Part shown: positions 23,617 through 32,009 of the stretch, in pieces
How the letters are laid out: each line of letters begins with the position of its first letter
Numbering within the stretch: position 1 is the first letter of the stretch
Source: Lachnospiraceae bacterium
GTDB lineage: Bacteria; Bacillota; Clostridia; Lachnospirales; Lachnospiraceae
Reading direction: 5' to 3'
DNA: 41,207 nt
NCBI GenBank assembly: GCA_015056925.1
Contig: SVFJ01000022.1
Span: 1 to 41,207 of the forward strand
The notes under the pieces: model-generated
Database searches by the model: none
Told to the model about the DNA's origin: nothing
Seen by the model: the letters and a program-made list of their open reading frames with translations, nothing else
Translations under genes and position numbers: made by a program

Positions 23617-25239
23617 ATGACAATCGGCCAGAAAATCATACAGTTAAGAAATGCTGCTGATATTTCTCAGGAGCAGCTGGCAGAGACACTTGGTGTTTCA
23701 AGACAGTCCATTTCTAAGTGGGAGATGGACCAGGCACTTCCTCAGATTGATAAGGTTTTACAGCTTGCGGAGATTTTCAGTGTATCAACAGATGAACTGT
23801 TGCTTGATAAGATAGAGATTAACCGTACACCGGCGAATGAGCCAAGAGTGAATAAGTATTTTGGTACAGATGGCTTCCGTGGTGAGGCGAATGTTACATT
23901 AACCTCTATGCAGGCATATCGTGTGGGGCGTTTTCTAGGCTGGTATTATTCTTCTAAGCTGTCAGGCTGTACAAAGCCGGGTTACCGTCCTCGTATTGTC
24001 ATAGGTAAGGATACAAGACGTTCCAGTTATATGTTAGAGTATTCGATTGTTGCAGGAATTACAGCCAGCGGTGCAGATGCTTATATGCTTCATGTTATTA
24101 CTACACCGGGTGTTTCTTATGTGACCCGTAAGGATGAGTTCGACTGTGGTATCATGATTACGGCATCTCATAATCCTTATTATGATAATGGTATTAAGGT
24201 GATTAATGCTTATGGTGAGAAGCTGGATGATGATACAGCGGCTTTGATTGAAGCTTACATTGACGGAGATTTGAAGGTACTTGGAGTAACAGGAGATGAT
24301 TTACCACTGGCACAGAAGTCGAAGATAGGTTGTATTCATGATTATTCGGCAGGAAGAAATCGTTATATCGGATATTTGATTTCTTTGGCATCTAATTCAT
24401 ACAAGAATCTGCGAATCGGTTTGGACTGCGCAAATGGTGCTTCTTGGAATATTGCAGGTGCGGTATTTAGTGCACTAGGCGCACAGATTTATGTGATTGG
24501 TGATGAGCCTGATGGTTTGAATTGTAATGAAGGCTGTGGTTCTACACATATTGAGCCATTGAAGAAGCTGGTGAAGGAGAAGCATCTTGACCTTGGCTTT
24601 GCCTTTGACGGTGATGCAGACCGTTGTATTGCCGTAGATGAGAATGGAAATGAAATAAATGGTGATGCCATGATTTACATTCTTGGAAAGAGATTAAAGA
24701 TGAGAGGTACATTGGAGGATAATACAGTAGTAACTACGATTATGTCCAATAGTGGCTTCGTGGCAAGTCTTGAGGAGATTGGCATCAAGTGTGTACAGAC
24801 CAAGGTGGGAGACCGTTTTGTGTACGAGTGTATGCAGGAGAATAACTATGCTATCGGTGGTGAAGAGTCAGGACATATCATTATGAAGAAGTATGCGACT
24901 ACCGGAGATGGTATTCTGACAGCGATTATGCTTGCAGAGGAGATTTGTGATTCAAAGACTTCGTTGGCAAAGCTTGCAGAGCCGATTAAGTTCTATCCTC
25001 AGCATTTACAGAATGTGAGAGTGAAGGATAAGGCAGCAGTATTAGCAGATGCGAATGTGCTCAAGGCAAAGGATGAAGTAGAGAAGCTTATCAATAAGAA
25101 GGGAAGAGCACTTCTTAGACAGAGTGGTACAGAGCCTGTTATCCGTGTTATGGTAGAAAGCGAAACACAGGAGATGTGTGTAGAATATGTAGATATGATT
25201 GTGAAAGCAATTATGGAAGGAGGACACTGCGTTGAATAA
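23617..25239 (+). CDS. XRE DNA-binding domain fused to phosphoglucosamine/phosphohexomutase
   Basis: A 540-residue fusion. Residues 1-62 are a XRE helix-turn-helix (IIQLRNAADISQEQLAETL, GVSRQSISKWE). Residues about 77-540 are an alpha-D-phosphohexomutase most like GlmM: KYFGTDGFRG, active-site TASHNP (phosphorylated Ser184), metal loop DGDADR, sugar loop GGEESGH, and phosphate site RQSGTEPVIRVMVE. GlmM converts glucosamine-6-P to glucosamine-1-P for UDP-GlcNAc and wall synthesis. About 460 residues is normal for the mutase part, so the HTH is an addition. Neighbours are GlmU-like, NagB and GlmS genes, supporting the substrate. The palindrome upstream suggests autoregulation by a metabolic enzyme. 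Confidence 0.88.
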   Translation: MTIGQKIIQLRNAADISQEQLAETLGVSRQSISKWEMDQALPQIDKVLQLAEIFSVSTDELLLDKIEINRTPANEPRVNKYFGTDGFRGEANVTLTSMQAYRVGRFLGWYYSSKLSGCTKPGYRPRIVIGKDTRRSSYMLEYSIVAGITASGADAYMLHVITTPGVSYVTRKDEFDCGIMITASHNPYYDNGIKVINAYGEKLDDDTAALIEAYIDGDLKVLGVTGDDLPLAQKSKIGCIHDYSAGRNRYIGYLISLASNSYKNLRIGLDCANGASWNIAGAVFSALGAQIYVIGDEPDGLNCNEGCGSTHIEPLKKLVKEKHLDLGFAFDGDADRCIAVDENGNEINGDAMIYILGKRLKMRGTLEDNTVVTTIMSNSGFVASLEEIGIKCVQTKVGDRFVYECMQENNYAIGGEESGHIIMKKYATTGDGILTAIMLAEEICDSKTSLAKLAEPIKFYPQHLQNVRVKDKAAVLADANVLKAKDEVEKLINKKGRALLRQSGTEPVIRVMVESETQEMCVEYVDMIVKAIMEGGHCVE

Positions 25240-25894
25240 GTTAGTAAAGACAAAGGAGCTTTATGCTTCACAGCCGGAATACTTAGTGGCGTTATTTGAG
25301 GAAAGTGAGTATCCGTGGGAGATGCTTCCAAAGATTAAGGGATATATTTTGGACTTAATTGAGAAGGGAATCCCGGGATATACCTTGATTGCGGATGGTG
25401 TATTGGTTGGAGAGAATGTTAAGATTTACCCCACAGCTACCATAGAGGCTCCGGCGATTATCGGTTCTAATACGGAGGTACGCCCGGGAGCATTTATCCG
25501 TGGAAGCGTGATTACAGGTGAGGGATGTGTCATTGGTAATTCCTCAGAGTTAAAGAACTGTGTATTGCTGGATAAGGTACAGATTCCTCATTATAACTAC
25601 GTCGGGGATTCTGTATTGGGTAATAAGGCACATACAGGTGCAGGTACAATCTGTTCTAACCTGAAGTCTGACGGTAAGCCGGTAGTAATTCATGGAGATG
25701 AAGACTATGAGACAGGACTTAGAAAGATTGGCGGTATCTTAGCAGATGGTGCAGATGTTGGATGCGGCTCTGTTATTAATCCGGGTACTGTGATTGGTAA
25801 GAATACTTCTGTGTATCCATTAACAGCATTGCGAGGTGTATACCCTGCAAACTGCATTGTAAAGGATGCTAAGACAGTAGTAGAGAGAGTATAA
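25232..25894 (+). CDS. left-handed beta-helix acyltransferase resembling the C-terminal half of GlmU
   Basis: A 220-residue protein. Residues about 1-58 are helical; about 60-215 form hexapeptide repeats of a left-handed beta-helix. LKNCVLLDKVQIPHYNYVGDSVLG and GAGTICSNLKSDG match the acetyltransferase region of GlmU, including the His of the HxxYxGD motif taken to be the catalytic base. The N-terminal uridylyltransferase domain of GlmU is absent. It would acetylate glucosamine-1-P with acetyl-CoA. Start is TTG at 25232 with AAGGAGG at 8-nt spacing, overlapping the mutase gene by 8 bp. It fits the pathway of its neighbours, but its function is inferred. Confidence 0.85.
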   Translation: MNKLVKTKELYASQPEYLVALFEESEYPWEMLPKIKGYILDLIEKGIPGYTLIADGVLVGENVKIYPTATIEAPAIIGSNTEVRPGAFIRGSVITGEGCVIGNSSELKNCVLLDKVQIPHYNYVGDSVLGNKAHTGAGTICSNLKSDGKPVVIHGDEDYETGLRKIGGILADGADVGCGSVINPGTVIGKNTSVYPLTALRGVYPANCIVKDAKTVVERV

Positions 25895-26012
25895 TCATTG
25901 ATAACAAAAGAAAATTTAAAATACAAAGGAGACAAAATTCCTCTGCCTACAAGAATCGAAAACTCTGCAAGCAGAGTAGACATTTTTCTCCGAAAAACAA
26001 GGAGGAATTAAT

Positions 26013-26723
26013 ATGAACTTTATTAAGGTAAACAATTACGATGAGCTTAGCTGCAAGGCAGCTGCAATGATTTGCGCACAGGTAGTATTAAAGCCAAACA
26101 GTGTGTTGGGTTTGGCAACAGGTTCTTCACCACTTGGAACATATGAGAAGATTGTAGAAAAGTGTGAAAAGGGTGAGGTTGATTTTTCAAAGGTTTCTTC
26201 TATTAACTTAGACGAGTATGTTGGTTTAGACGGAACAAATGACCAGAGCTATCGTTACTTCATGAACACTAACCTTTTCACAAAGATTAATATTGATATT
26301 ACAAAGACAAATGTACCTAACGGCTGTGCAGCAGACCTTCAGAAGGAATGTGAAGCATATGATGCTTTGATTCAGCAGTCAGGCGGTATTGACCTTCAGT
26401 TACTTGGTATTGGTCTAGATGGTCATATCGGTTTCAATGAGCCTGATTCATACTTTGAGAAGGCTACTCATGTAGTAGAGCTTGACCCTTCAACAATAGA
26501 AGCAAATGCACGTTTCTTCGCATCTGAGGCAGATGTACCTAGAAAGGCAGTAACAATGGGTATGGGCGGCATCATGAGTGCAAAGAAGGTACTTTTAATT
26601 GCCAACGGTAAGAACAAGAAGGAAATCGTGGAGAAGGCATTCTTTGGACCGATTACTCCTGAGGTTCCGGCTTCTATCTTACAGCTTCACCCGGATTTAA
26701 CAGTAATTTATAGCGAGAACTAA
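26013..26723 (+). CDS. nagB: glucosamine-6-phosphate deaminase
   Basis: Converts glucosamine-6-phosphate to fructose-6-phosphate and ammonia, feeding amino sugars to glycolysis. The 236 residues show LGLATGSSPLGTYE (phosphate binding), NLDEYVGL (catalytic Asp), LGIGLDGHIGFNEPDS (with active-site Asp and His) and TMGMGGIMSAKKVLL. It lies between a GlmU-like gene and glmS, which makes glucosamine-6-P from fructose-6-P; opposite reactions are expected to be regulated separately. GGAGG precedes the start and a strong terminator separates it from glmS. Confidence 0.95.
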   Translation: MNFIKVNNYDELSCKAAAMICAQVVLKPNSVLGLATGSSPLGTYEKIVEKCEKGEVDFSKVSSINLDEYVGLDGTNDQSYRYFMNTNLFTKINIDITKTNVPNGCAADLQKECEAYDALIQQSGGIDLQLLGIGLDGHIGFNEPDSYFEKATHVVELDPSTIEANARFFASEADVPRKAVTMGMGGIMSAKKVLLIANGKNKKEIVEKAFFGPITPEVPASILQLHPDLTVIYSEN

Positions 26724-26743
26724 ATAAAAATTTTACGAAAGAA

Positions 26744-26779
26744 AAGGATGATTTGAGAAGTTTCAAGTCATCCTTTTTT
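26744..26779 (+). terminator. intrinsic terminator of nagB
   Basis: A 13-bp stem with one wobble pair (26744-26756 with 26763-26775), a short loop and a run of T residues. It separates nagB transcription from the glmS leader. Confidence 0.9.
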
Positions 26780-26782
26780 GCG

Positions 26783-26896
26783 CGAATAAGCATAGTCAAG
26801 GTGTGAAACAAACATATATGTTTACATATAAATGTTTGTTTCATACTTTGACGAGCAACGCGACCGAGTGAAGGAACTTCACGAGGTGCTTATTCG
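26783..26896 (+). ncRNA. candidate structured leader RNA upstream of glmS
   Basis: A closing 10-bp perfect stem (26783-26792 with 26887-26896) holds two hairpins: a long arm of about 21 pairs, 3 wobble (26795-26815 with 26832-26852), and a 6-bp stem (26868-26873 with 26877-26882) with a GAA loop. This gives a three-way-junction shape. It ends 27 bp before the glmS ATG with the ribosome binding site outside. It does not match the glmS ribozyme core as I know it. A MITE-like or other palindromic repeat is an alternative. Confidence 0.5.
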
Positions 26897-26923
26897 AAAA
26901 TAAATTAAGAGGAGAGAATAATT

Positions 26924-28753
26924 ATGTGTGGTATTATAGGATTTTGCGGATATCTGGATGCAAAGGAGGAGCTGGTAAAAGGACTGGCAGAGTTAGAATA
27001 TCGAGGCTATGACAGTGCGGGTATTGCATGCTTTACAGAGAGTGGCATTGAAATAGTAAAGTCCGTAGGCAAGGTTGCCGAACTTGAGAATAAACTTCCG
27101 CCGAGAATGGAATCAGGCTGTGGTATCGGCCACACCAGGTGGGCGACGCATGGTGGAGTATCTGAGGTAAATGCACACCCGCACCAATGTGGCAATGTAA
27201 CCTTGATTCATAATGGTATTATTGAAAATTATCATGAGTTGGCGAAGGCGTTGGAGAATACAGGAAGAATCCCCGTATCCCGTACAGACACAGAGATTGC
27301 AGCTATGTTGATAGATTCTTTGTATAATGGTGATGCCATGGAAGCATTAAGAAGAGCAGTAGAGAGACTCAAAGGTGCTTATGCCTTCTGTATTATGTTT
27401 GCAGACCAAAAGGATGTCATTTACTGTATTCGTAAAGGAAGCCCTCTTGTATGCTGTTCTTCGGAGGAGGGGTCTGTTGTGGCTTCGGATATGGTTGCAT
27501 TACTGCGTTATTCCAAGGAATATTTTGTGCTTCCTGAGTATCAGGTGGCAAAGGTAACCAAGAATACGATTACGGTAATGGAGTTAGATGGTACAGTGGT
27601 TAGTCCCGTGATGTTAAGTATTCATTGGGATATGTCAGCAGCGCAGAAGAATGGTTTTAAGCACTATATGCTAAAGGAGATTCATGAACAACCGGAGGCA
27701 ATCCGAAGAACACTGGCGCCGCGTCTGAAGAAGGGTAAGTACCTTCTGCCGGATTTTTCAGAGGATGGGATTCAGGATGAATTGTTCCAAGATACTAATA
27801 GAATTATGATTACTGCCTGTGGTACGGCGATGCATGCCGGAATGATGGGAAGGATTTTGATGGAAAGACTGCTACGCATTCCGGTAAATGTAGAGGTGGC
27901 TTCGGAGTTTCGTTATGCAGACCCGATTCTTGATGAGAAGTCATTGGTTATCGTTGTTTCCCAGTCGGGTGAAACGGCGGATACGCTTGCAGCACTTCGT
28001 TTAGCAAGAAAGAGGGGGGCTAAGACGCTTGCGATTGTAAATGTAAAGGGTTCATCTATCGCAAGGGAATCTGATTATGTGCTTTATACCCATGCAGGAC
28101 CTGAGATTGCAGTAGCCAGTACCAAGGCATATACGGCACAGCTTACGGCATTTTATTTGTTGACTTTTCGGTTTGCTTATGTAGCGGGCAAATTAAGTGA
28201 GGGGCAGGTCTCTGATTATATGAAGGGACTAAATGAAGTTGGAGAATTGATGGAAAGAGTGTTAGAACAAAAGGATAAAATGAAAGAGTTGAGTAAACGT
28301 CTGACTCCTGCGCAAGACCTTTTCTTTATTGGAAGAAGCATGGATTATGCATTATCCTGTGAGGGCTCTATTAAGCTAAAGGAAATTACTTATATTCATT
28401 CAGAAGCCTATGCAGCAGGCGAACTCAAGCATGGAACCTTATCATTGATTACGGGGGGAGTGCCTGTGATTGCTCTTGCAACGCAAGAGGATGTATTTGC
28501 CAAGATGATTTCCAATGTGAAGGAGGTTCGGGCAAGAGGTGCTATGGTAATTCTGATTACAAAGGAGGGGAATACAACTGCAATTGAGAAGGATATTTGT
28601 GATGAGCATTTGATACTTCCTGCAAGTGATGATTTGTTTGCGCCATTTACAGCAGCGATTATTTTACAGTTATTAGCATACTATACTTCATCCTATAGAG
28701 GGCTGGATGTTGACCAACCTAGAAATTTGGCGAAATCAGTGACAGTAGAATAA
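26924..28753 (+). CDS. glmS: glutamine--fructose-6-phosphate aminotransferase
   Basis: Makes glucosamine-6-phosphate from fructose-6-phosphate and glutamine, the entry to amino-sugar synthesis. The 609-residue protein starts MCGIIGF with the catalytic Cys2 of class II glutaminases; the glutaminase domain (about 1-230) has EYRGYDSAGIA and HTRWATHG. Two SIS domains follow (about 290-420 and 460-600), with CGTAMHAG and SQSGETADT. It ends DQPRNLAKSVTVE, the usual C-terminal tail. AGAGGAGAG precedes the ATG. It lies after a folded leader and downstream of nagB, with no known glmS ribozyme seen. Confidence 0.96.
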   Translation: MCGIIGFCGYLDAKEELVKGLAELEYRGYDSAGIACFTESGIEIVKSVGKVAELENKLPPRMESGCGIGHTRWATHGGVSEVNAHPHQCGNVTLIHNGIIENYHELAKALENTGRIPVSRTDTEIAAMLIDSLYNGDAMEALRRAVERLKGAYAFCIMFADQKDVIYCIRKGSPLVCCSSEEGSVVASDMVALLRYSKEYFVLPEYQVAKVTKNTITVMELDGTVVSPVMLSIHWDMSAAQKNGFKHYMLKEIHEQPEAIRRTLAPRLKKGKYLLPDFSEDGIQDELFQDTNRIMITACGTAMHAGMMGRILMERLLRIPVNVEVASEFRYADPILDEKSLVIVVSQSGETADTLAALRLARKRGAKTLAIVNVKGSSIARESDYVLYTHAGPEIAVASTKAYTAQLTAFYLLTFRFAYVAGKLSEGQVSDYMKGLNEVGELMERVLEQKDKMKELSKRLTPAQDLFFIGRSMDYALSCEGSIKLKEITYIHSEAYAAGELKHGTLSLITGGVPVIALATQEDVFAKMISNVKEVRARGAMVILITKEGNTTAIEKDICDEHLILPASDDLFAPFTAAIILQLLAYYTSSYRGLDVDQPRNLAKSVTVE

Positions 28754-28760
28754 GAAATGG

Positions 28761-28789
28761 TTGACGATAATTCTTTTAAAACATATAAT
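28761..28789 (+). promoter_or_regulatory. sigma-A promoter of the zinc-ribbon membrane protein gene
   Basis: TTGACG (28761-28766), 17-bp spacer, TATAAT (28784-28789), 40 bp before the start. The promoter bases also lie in a 9-bp stem (ACGATAATT with AATTGTCGT), so a bound protein or RNA fold could act here. Confidence 0.7.
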
Positions 28790-28825
28790 TGTCGTTGTAG
28801 TGCGTACAAAAGAAGGAGGAGAATA

Positions 28826-29572
28826 ATGAGCGAGAATAGCGTAGTTGAAGCACAGGGAGCAAATGAGACTCCGAGTACAAATGAGGTAGCCAATACAGCG
28901 GTGAAGAAGTTTAAGTTTACGGTAAAGAATGTAGTGAGAATGCTTACTTTATTATGTATCGTATTTGTTTTTTGCCCATCGTTTTTGGTATCATGTTCTG
29001 AGCAGACAGTAGAGGTTAATGTAATGACTGCTGTTGAAGGTGTAACGATGTATGGTGAGAAGATGGTAGAGCCTCAGGGACATATGTGGTTATGTCTGTT
29101 ATTACCGATAGTGGTTATGGTGTTGTTATTTATTAAGAAGTTTTCTGAGAAATTGACAGCAGGTATTATTGTGGCAGTTACAGCAATTGATTTGGTTAAG
29201 TGGTTTGACTTTAAGTCTAAGACAAAGGAGATTGCAGAGAGCAATGGATGTACCTTTGAGACGACAGGCTGGTATACTTTGAATCTGATTGTGATGTTTC
29301 TGATTGTTATTTTCATGATAGCGGTATTAACTAAGCTAGTGAGTATGGAAACTGATTTGGTTGCCTTTGTAAAAGGTGGCGAGGCAAAGCAAGCGATGAA
29401 CAAGATTACAGATGCAGCATCGAAGGTAGCAGGAGATGTATCTGCGGCAGTGAAGTCGGAAGAGACACCTGAGATGAAGCCTGCAAGTGAAGTAAAAGCA
29501 TTTTGCGGAAACTGTGGAACCAAGCTTGAGCCGGATGCTGCTTTTTGTGAGAATTGCGGAACCAAAGTATAA
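28826..29572 (+). CDS. membrane protein with C-terminal zinc ribbon
   Basis: A 248-residue protein with about three to four hydrophobic segments (about residues 35-55, 85-105, 112-130 and 150-170) and a helical Ala/Lys-rich linker. The C-terminus ends in a two-CxxC zinc ribbon (FCGNCGTKLE and FCENCGTKV). Such ribbons usually sit in the cytoplasm in clostridial membrane proteins of unknown role. ATG at 28826 is used since AAGGAGGAG lies just before it; upstream codons read through untranslated leader. No named function. Confidence 0.8.
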   Translation: MSENSVVEAQGANETPSTNEVANTAVKKFKFTVKNVVRMLTLLCIVFVFCPSFLVSCSEQTVEVNVMTAVEGVTMYGEKMVEPQGHMWLCLLLPIVVMVLLFIKKFSEKLTAGIIVAVTAIDLVKWFDFKSKTKEIAESNGCTFETTGWYTLNLIVMFLIVIFMIAVLTKLVSMETDLVAFVKGGEAKQAMNKITDAASKVAGDVSAAVKSEETPEMKPASEVKAFCGNCGTKLEPDAAFCENCGTKV

Positions 29573-29601
29573 GATGAATGGCCATAAATAAAGATTGTGA
29601 A

Positions 29602-29633
29602 GCATCTCGGGTGTAATTGCCCGGGATGTTTTT
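29602..29633 (+). terminator. intrinsic terminator
   Basis: 10-bp stem with two wobble pairs (29602-29611 with 29620-29629), 8-nt loop and five T residues. It ends the transcript of the zinc-ribbon membrane protein gene. Confidence 0.85.
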
Positions 29634-29684
29634 GCGTTGTGCAGAAGAAAAGAGTATAATAAATTAAAAAAAATTCCCGATGAG

Positions 29685-29709
29685 TGTAGTTTTTCCAAAA
29701 TATTCCGTA
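29685..29709 (+). promoter_or_regulatory. candidate ECF-sigma promoter upstream of the sigma factor gene
   Basis: TGTAGT followed by TTTT (29685-29694) and CGTA (29706-29709), with a 15-bp gap between TGTAGT and CGTA, resemble ECF promoters of the TGAAAC...CGTA style. This would allow autoregulation of the sigma factor; the match is partial. Confidence 0.35.
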
Positions 29710-29736
29710 GTATATAAGTGAAAGGTGGTGACAGAG

Positions 29737-30294
29737 GTGTTAGATGAAGAGATTATAGACCTGTTTTTTGCTCGTTCCGAAATCGCCATAACGGAGCTTG
29801 AGGCAAAATACGGTAAGCTCTGTATGCAGACTTCATATAACATTTTAGGGGATTGCTCAGATGCAGAAGAGTGCGTGAATGATAGTTATCTGGGTGCTTG
29901 GAACGCAATACCACCAACACGTCCAAATCCCCTTCTGACATACCTTTTAAAGATTGTAAAAAATATTTCTTTGAATCGCTATCATAAGAATCAGGCAAAG
30001 AAGAGGAACAGTACCTTTGACGTGGCAGTAGAAGAACTCGAAGAGGTACTGGCTTCGCGTGATACGATAGAAAGTGTGCTGGAAGCAAATGAGCTTACGA
30101 ATCATATAGAGACTTTTTTGGATTCCTTAAGTCGGGAAAACAGAGTCGTATTCATGAGACGATATTGGTTCTTTGATACATATGAGCAGATTGCAAAGAG
30201 AACAGGAATGACGGAGAAAAACGTATCAGTCAGATTAACCCGCATGAGAAAGCAATTGTGGGAGTATCTGTCGGAAAGGGGAATTGCCCTATGA
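29737..30294 (+). CDS. ECF-type RNA polymerase sigma factor
   Basis: A 185-residue sigma-70 family factor with region 2 (about residues 15-85: YGKLCMQTSYNILGDCSDAEECVNDSYLGAWN) and region 4 (about 118-180: RENRVVFMRRYWFFDTYEQIAKRTGMTEKNVSVRLTRMRKQL) and no regions 1 or 3, as in ECF sigmas. GTG at 29737 has AAAGGTGG at 8-nt spacing; other GTG codons lie within that site. The gene ends inside the start of the next, an RsgI-like anti-sigma gene, and the pair is translationally coupled. It probably responds to an extracytoplasmic signal. Confidence 0.93.
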   Translation: MLDEEIIDLFFARSEIAITELEAKYGKLCMQTSYNILGDCSDAEECVNDSYLGAWNAIPPTRPNPLLTYLLKIVKNISLNRYHKNQAKKRNSTFDVAVEELEEVLASRDTIESVLEANELTNHIETFLDSLSRENRVVFMRRYWFFDTYEQIAKRTGMTEKNVSVRLTRMRKQLWEYLSERGIAL

Positions 30295-31937
30295 AAAATC
30301 AGAAGCTTGTAGAATCAATCAATAATGTAGGTGACAAGTATCTGGAAGAAGCCATTCACTATCAGGGGAAGAAAAGGGTAACGTTTGGCAGACTGCCGTT
30401 GCTCGCTGTTGCAGCTGCCGGTGTTCTCCTTGTTCTTGGTACGGGTACTTATCAGTATCAATACCATTATAGTGTGGATTCAGTAGTAGATATTGATGTT
30501 AACCCCAGTATTGAGCTTACTGTAAGTAAAGCACAGAAGGTTTTGTCTGTGACAGCGTTAAATGAAGATGCAAGGATTGTATTAGATGGGATGAGCCTGA
30601 AAAATGTGGATTTGGATGTGGCGATGAATGCCATCATTGGTTCACTTTTGAAGAATGGCTATTTGGATGAAGTATGCAATGCAATTAATGTATGTGTGGA
30701 GAACGATGATGAAGAAGCCGGTGAAGCATTAGGACAGAAGCTGAAAGAGGAGATAACGCTTTTGTTAGATGAAAACGAATTACTCGGTAAGGTTCAGACG
30801 CAGACAACTGTGGCAAATAAGGATGCGACAAAGGAAGCAGAGACTTATGGTGTATCAGCAGGAAAGCTGGCGTTAGCAAAGCAGGTGTCTGAATGCACAG
30901 GAACAGAGTTAGAGGAGGCAGTAGAGCTTTCGATTACAGAGCTGTGGGATTTGTCAGATGCAGAAAGTACAGAGCTGATTACCAAGGAAGCGGCGCTTGA
31001 GATTGCCTGTGCAGATGCAGGGATTGCCGTAGAGACAGTAGTTTTGTTAAAAAATGTAATAGAAGAGACAGAGGGGACTTTTATCTACAGAATCGAATTT
31101 GTTGTAGAAGGAAACGGAGTTTATAAGTATAAGGTAGATGCCGTAGAGGGTACGATATTAGAAAGCACCTATGAACAGCAGGAAGAAGATGAAGAAGAGA
31201 TAGAGTCTTCTGATGATTCAGAGGTTGAGCTGCTTACAAAGAAAGAGATTCTTCAGATTGCATATGCAGATGCTGGTGTAACGGAAGAGAACGTGAAACT
31301 GCATGAGTTAAGATTGCAGAAGGGAGATGTAGCAGCTTATTATGTAGAATTTGCTGTTGGAAAGACAGATTATGAGTATCTGATTCATGCGACAGATGGA
31401 ACGATACTCAGTAAGGAAGTGGAAGAGTGGTCGGCTACGGAGCCGGAGAGTGGGCCGGAAGAGATGCCGATTGTTAAGCCAAGTACAGAGCCGGAAGAAC
31501 TCCCGGGTGAGAGACCAAGCAGGGAGCCTGGCGAAAGGCCTGAAATAGAGTCGGGTGAGAAGCCGGAGGATAAACCGAGTGATGAACAAGGTAGATTTCC
31601 GGGTGAGAGACCGGGAAGATTTCCGGGGCAGAAGCCTGAAGGGGAAACGGAAGCGGTAGAAGAGGAAGAGACACAAGAGGAATCTGCACAGGAAACTGTG
31701 ACGGAAGAAGAAACGGAAGAATTTCCTATGAATCAGCCGGGTGGAGAATCAGACAGATTCCCGAATGATAAGCCAAACGGACAGTGGGAGTGTATTCCGA
31801 ATGAGAAGCCGGGAAATATCAATCAACCAAACCGAAATGACCGCAATAGTAATAAGAATAACAACCAGCAGAATCATCAGATGAATGGTCAGCAGGGAAG
31901 TGGTCAGCAAGGAAAAGGTCAGATGAACCACCGGTAA
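30291..31937 (+). CDS. RsgI-like transmembrane anti-sigma factor
   Basis: A 548-residue anti-sigma factor. Residues 1-33 are cytoplasmic and would bind the cognate sigma; 34-53 are the TM segment. The extracellular region starts with the RsgI middle domain, with IDVNPSIEL (Asn71-Pro72 being the autoproteolysis site of the family) and SVTALNEDARIVLDG. Two PepSY-like domains follow (about 227-290 and 320-372). The last 170 residues are a Pro/Glu/Asn/Gln-rich low-complexity tail (for example PGERPGRFPGQKPE) probably extending into the wall. No carbohydrate-binding domain is seen, unlike cellulosomal RsgI proteins. The ATG overlaps the sigma stop by four bases (ATGA). Confidence 0.88.
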   Translation: MKNQKLVESINNVGDKYLEEAIHYQGKKRVTFGRLPLLAVAAAGVLLVLGTGTYQYQYHYSVDSVVDIDVNPSIELTVSKAQKVLSVTALNEDARIVLDGMSLKNVDLDVAMNAIIGSLLKNGYLDEVCNAINVCVENDDEEAGEALGQKLKEEITLLLDENELLGKVQTQTTVANKDATKEAETYGVSAGKLALAKQVSECTGTELEEAVELSITELWDLSDAESTELITKEAALEIACADAGIAVETVVLLKNVIEETEGTFIYRIEFVVEGNGVYKYKVDAVEGTILESTYEQQEEDEEEIESSDDSEVELLTKKEILQIAYADAGVTEENVKLHELRLQKGDVAAYYVEFAVGKTDYEYLIHATDGTILSKEVEEWSATEPESGPEEMPIVKPSTEPEELPGERPSREPGERPEIESGEKPEDKPSDEQGRFPGERPGRFPGQKPEGETEAVEEEETQEESAQETVTEEETEEFPMNQPGGESDRFPNDKPNGQWECIPNEKPGNINQPNRNDRNSNKNNNQQNHQMNGQQGSGQQGKGQMNHR

Positions 31938-31962
31938 ATATTGAGGAGCATGCGAAATCAAG

Positions 31963-31992
31963 AAAACCAAGCCAGTGATGGCTTGGTTTTTT
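31963..31992. terminator. bidirectional terminator between the anti-sigma and GH43 genes
   Basis: 11-bp perfect stem (31963-31973 with 31980-31990) with A/T runs on both sides; it serves both convergent genes. Confidence 0.9.
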
Positions 31993-32009
31993 GATTCGTA
32001 TATAGGTTT

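Noticed and set aside
26783-26923. glmS ribozyme
   Set aside because: The leader has TGACGAG in the right general area but lacks the AGCGCC start and the conserved pseudoknot core as I know it, so it is listed only as an unidentified structured RNA.
30258-30290. Upstream start of the anti-sigma gene at 30258
   Set aside because: The extra codons overlap the conserved end of the sigma gene, and the ATG at 30291 has the ATGA overlap and a GGAAAGGGG site.
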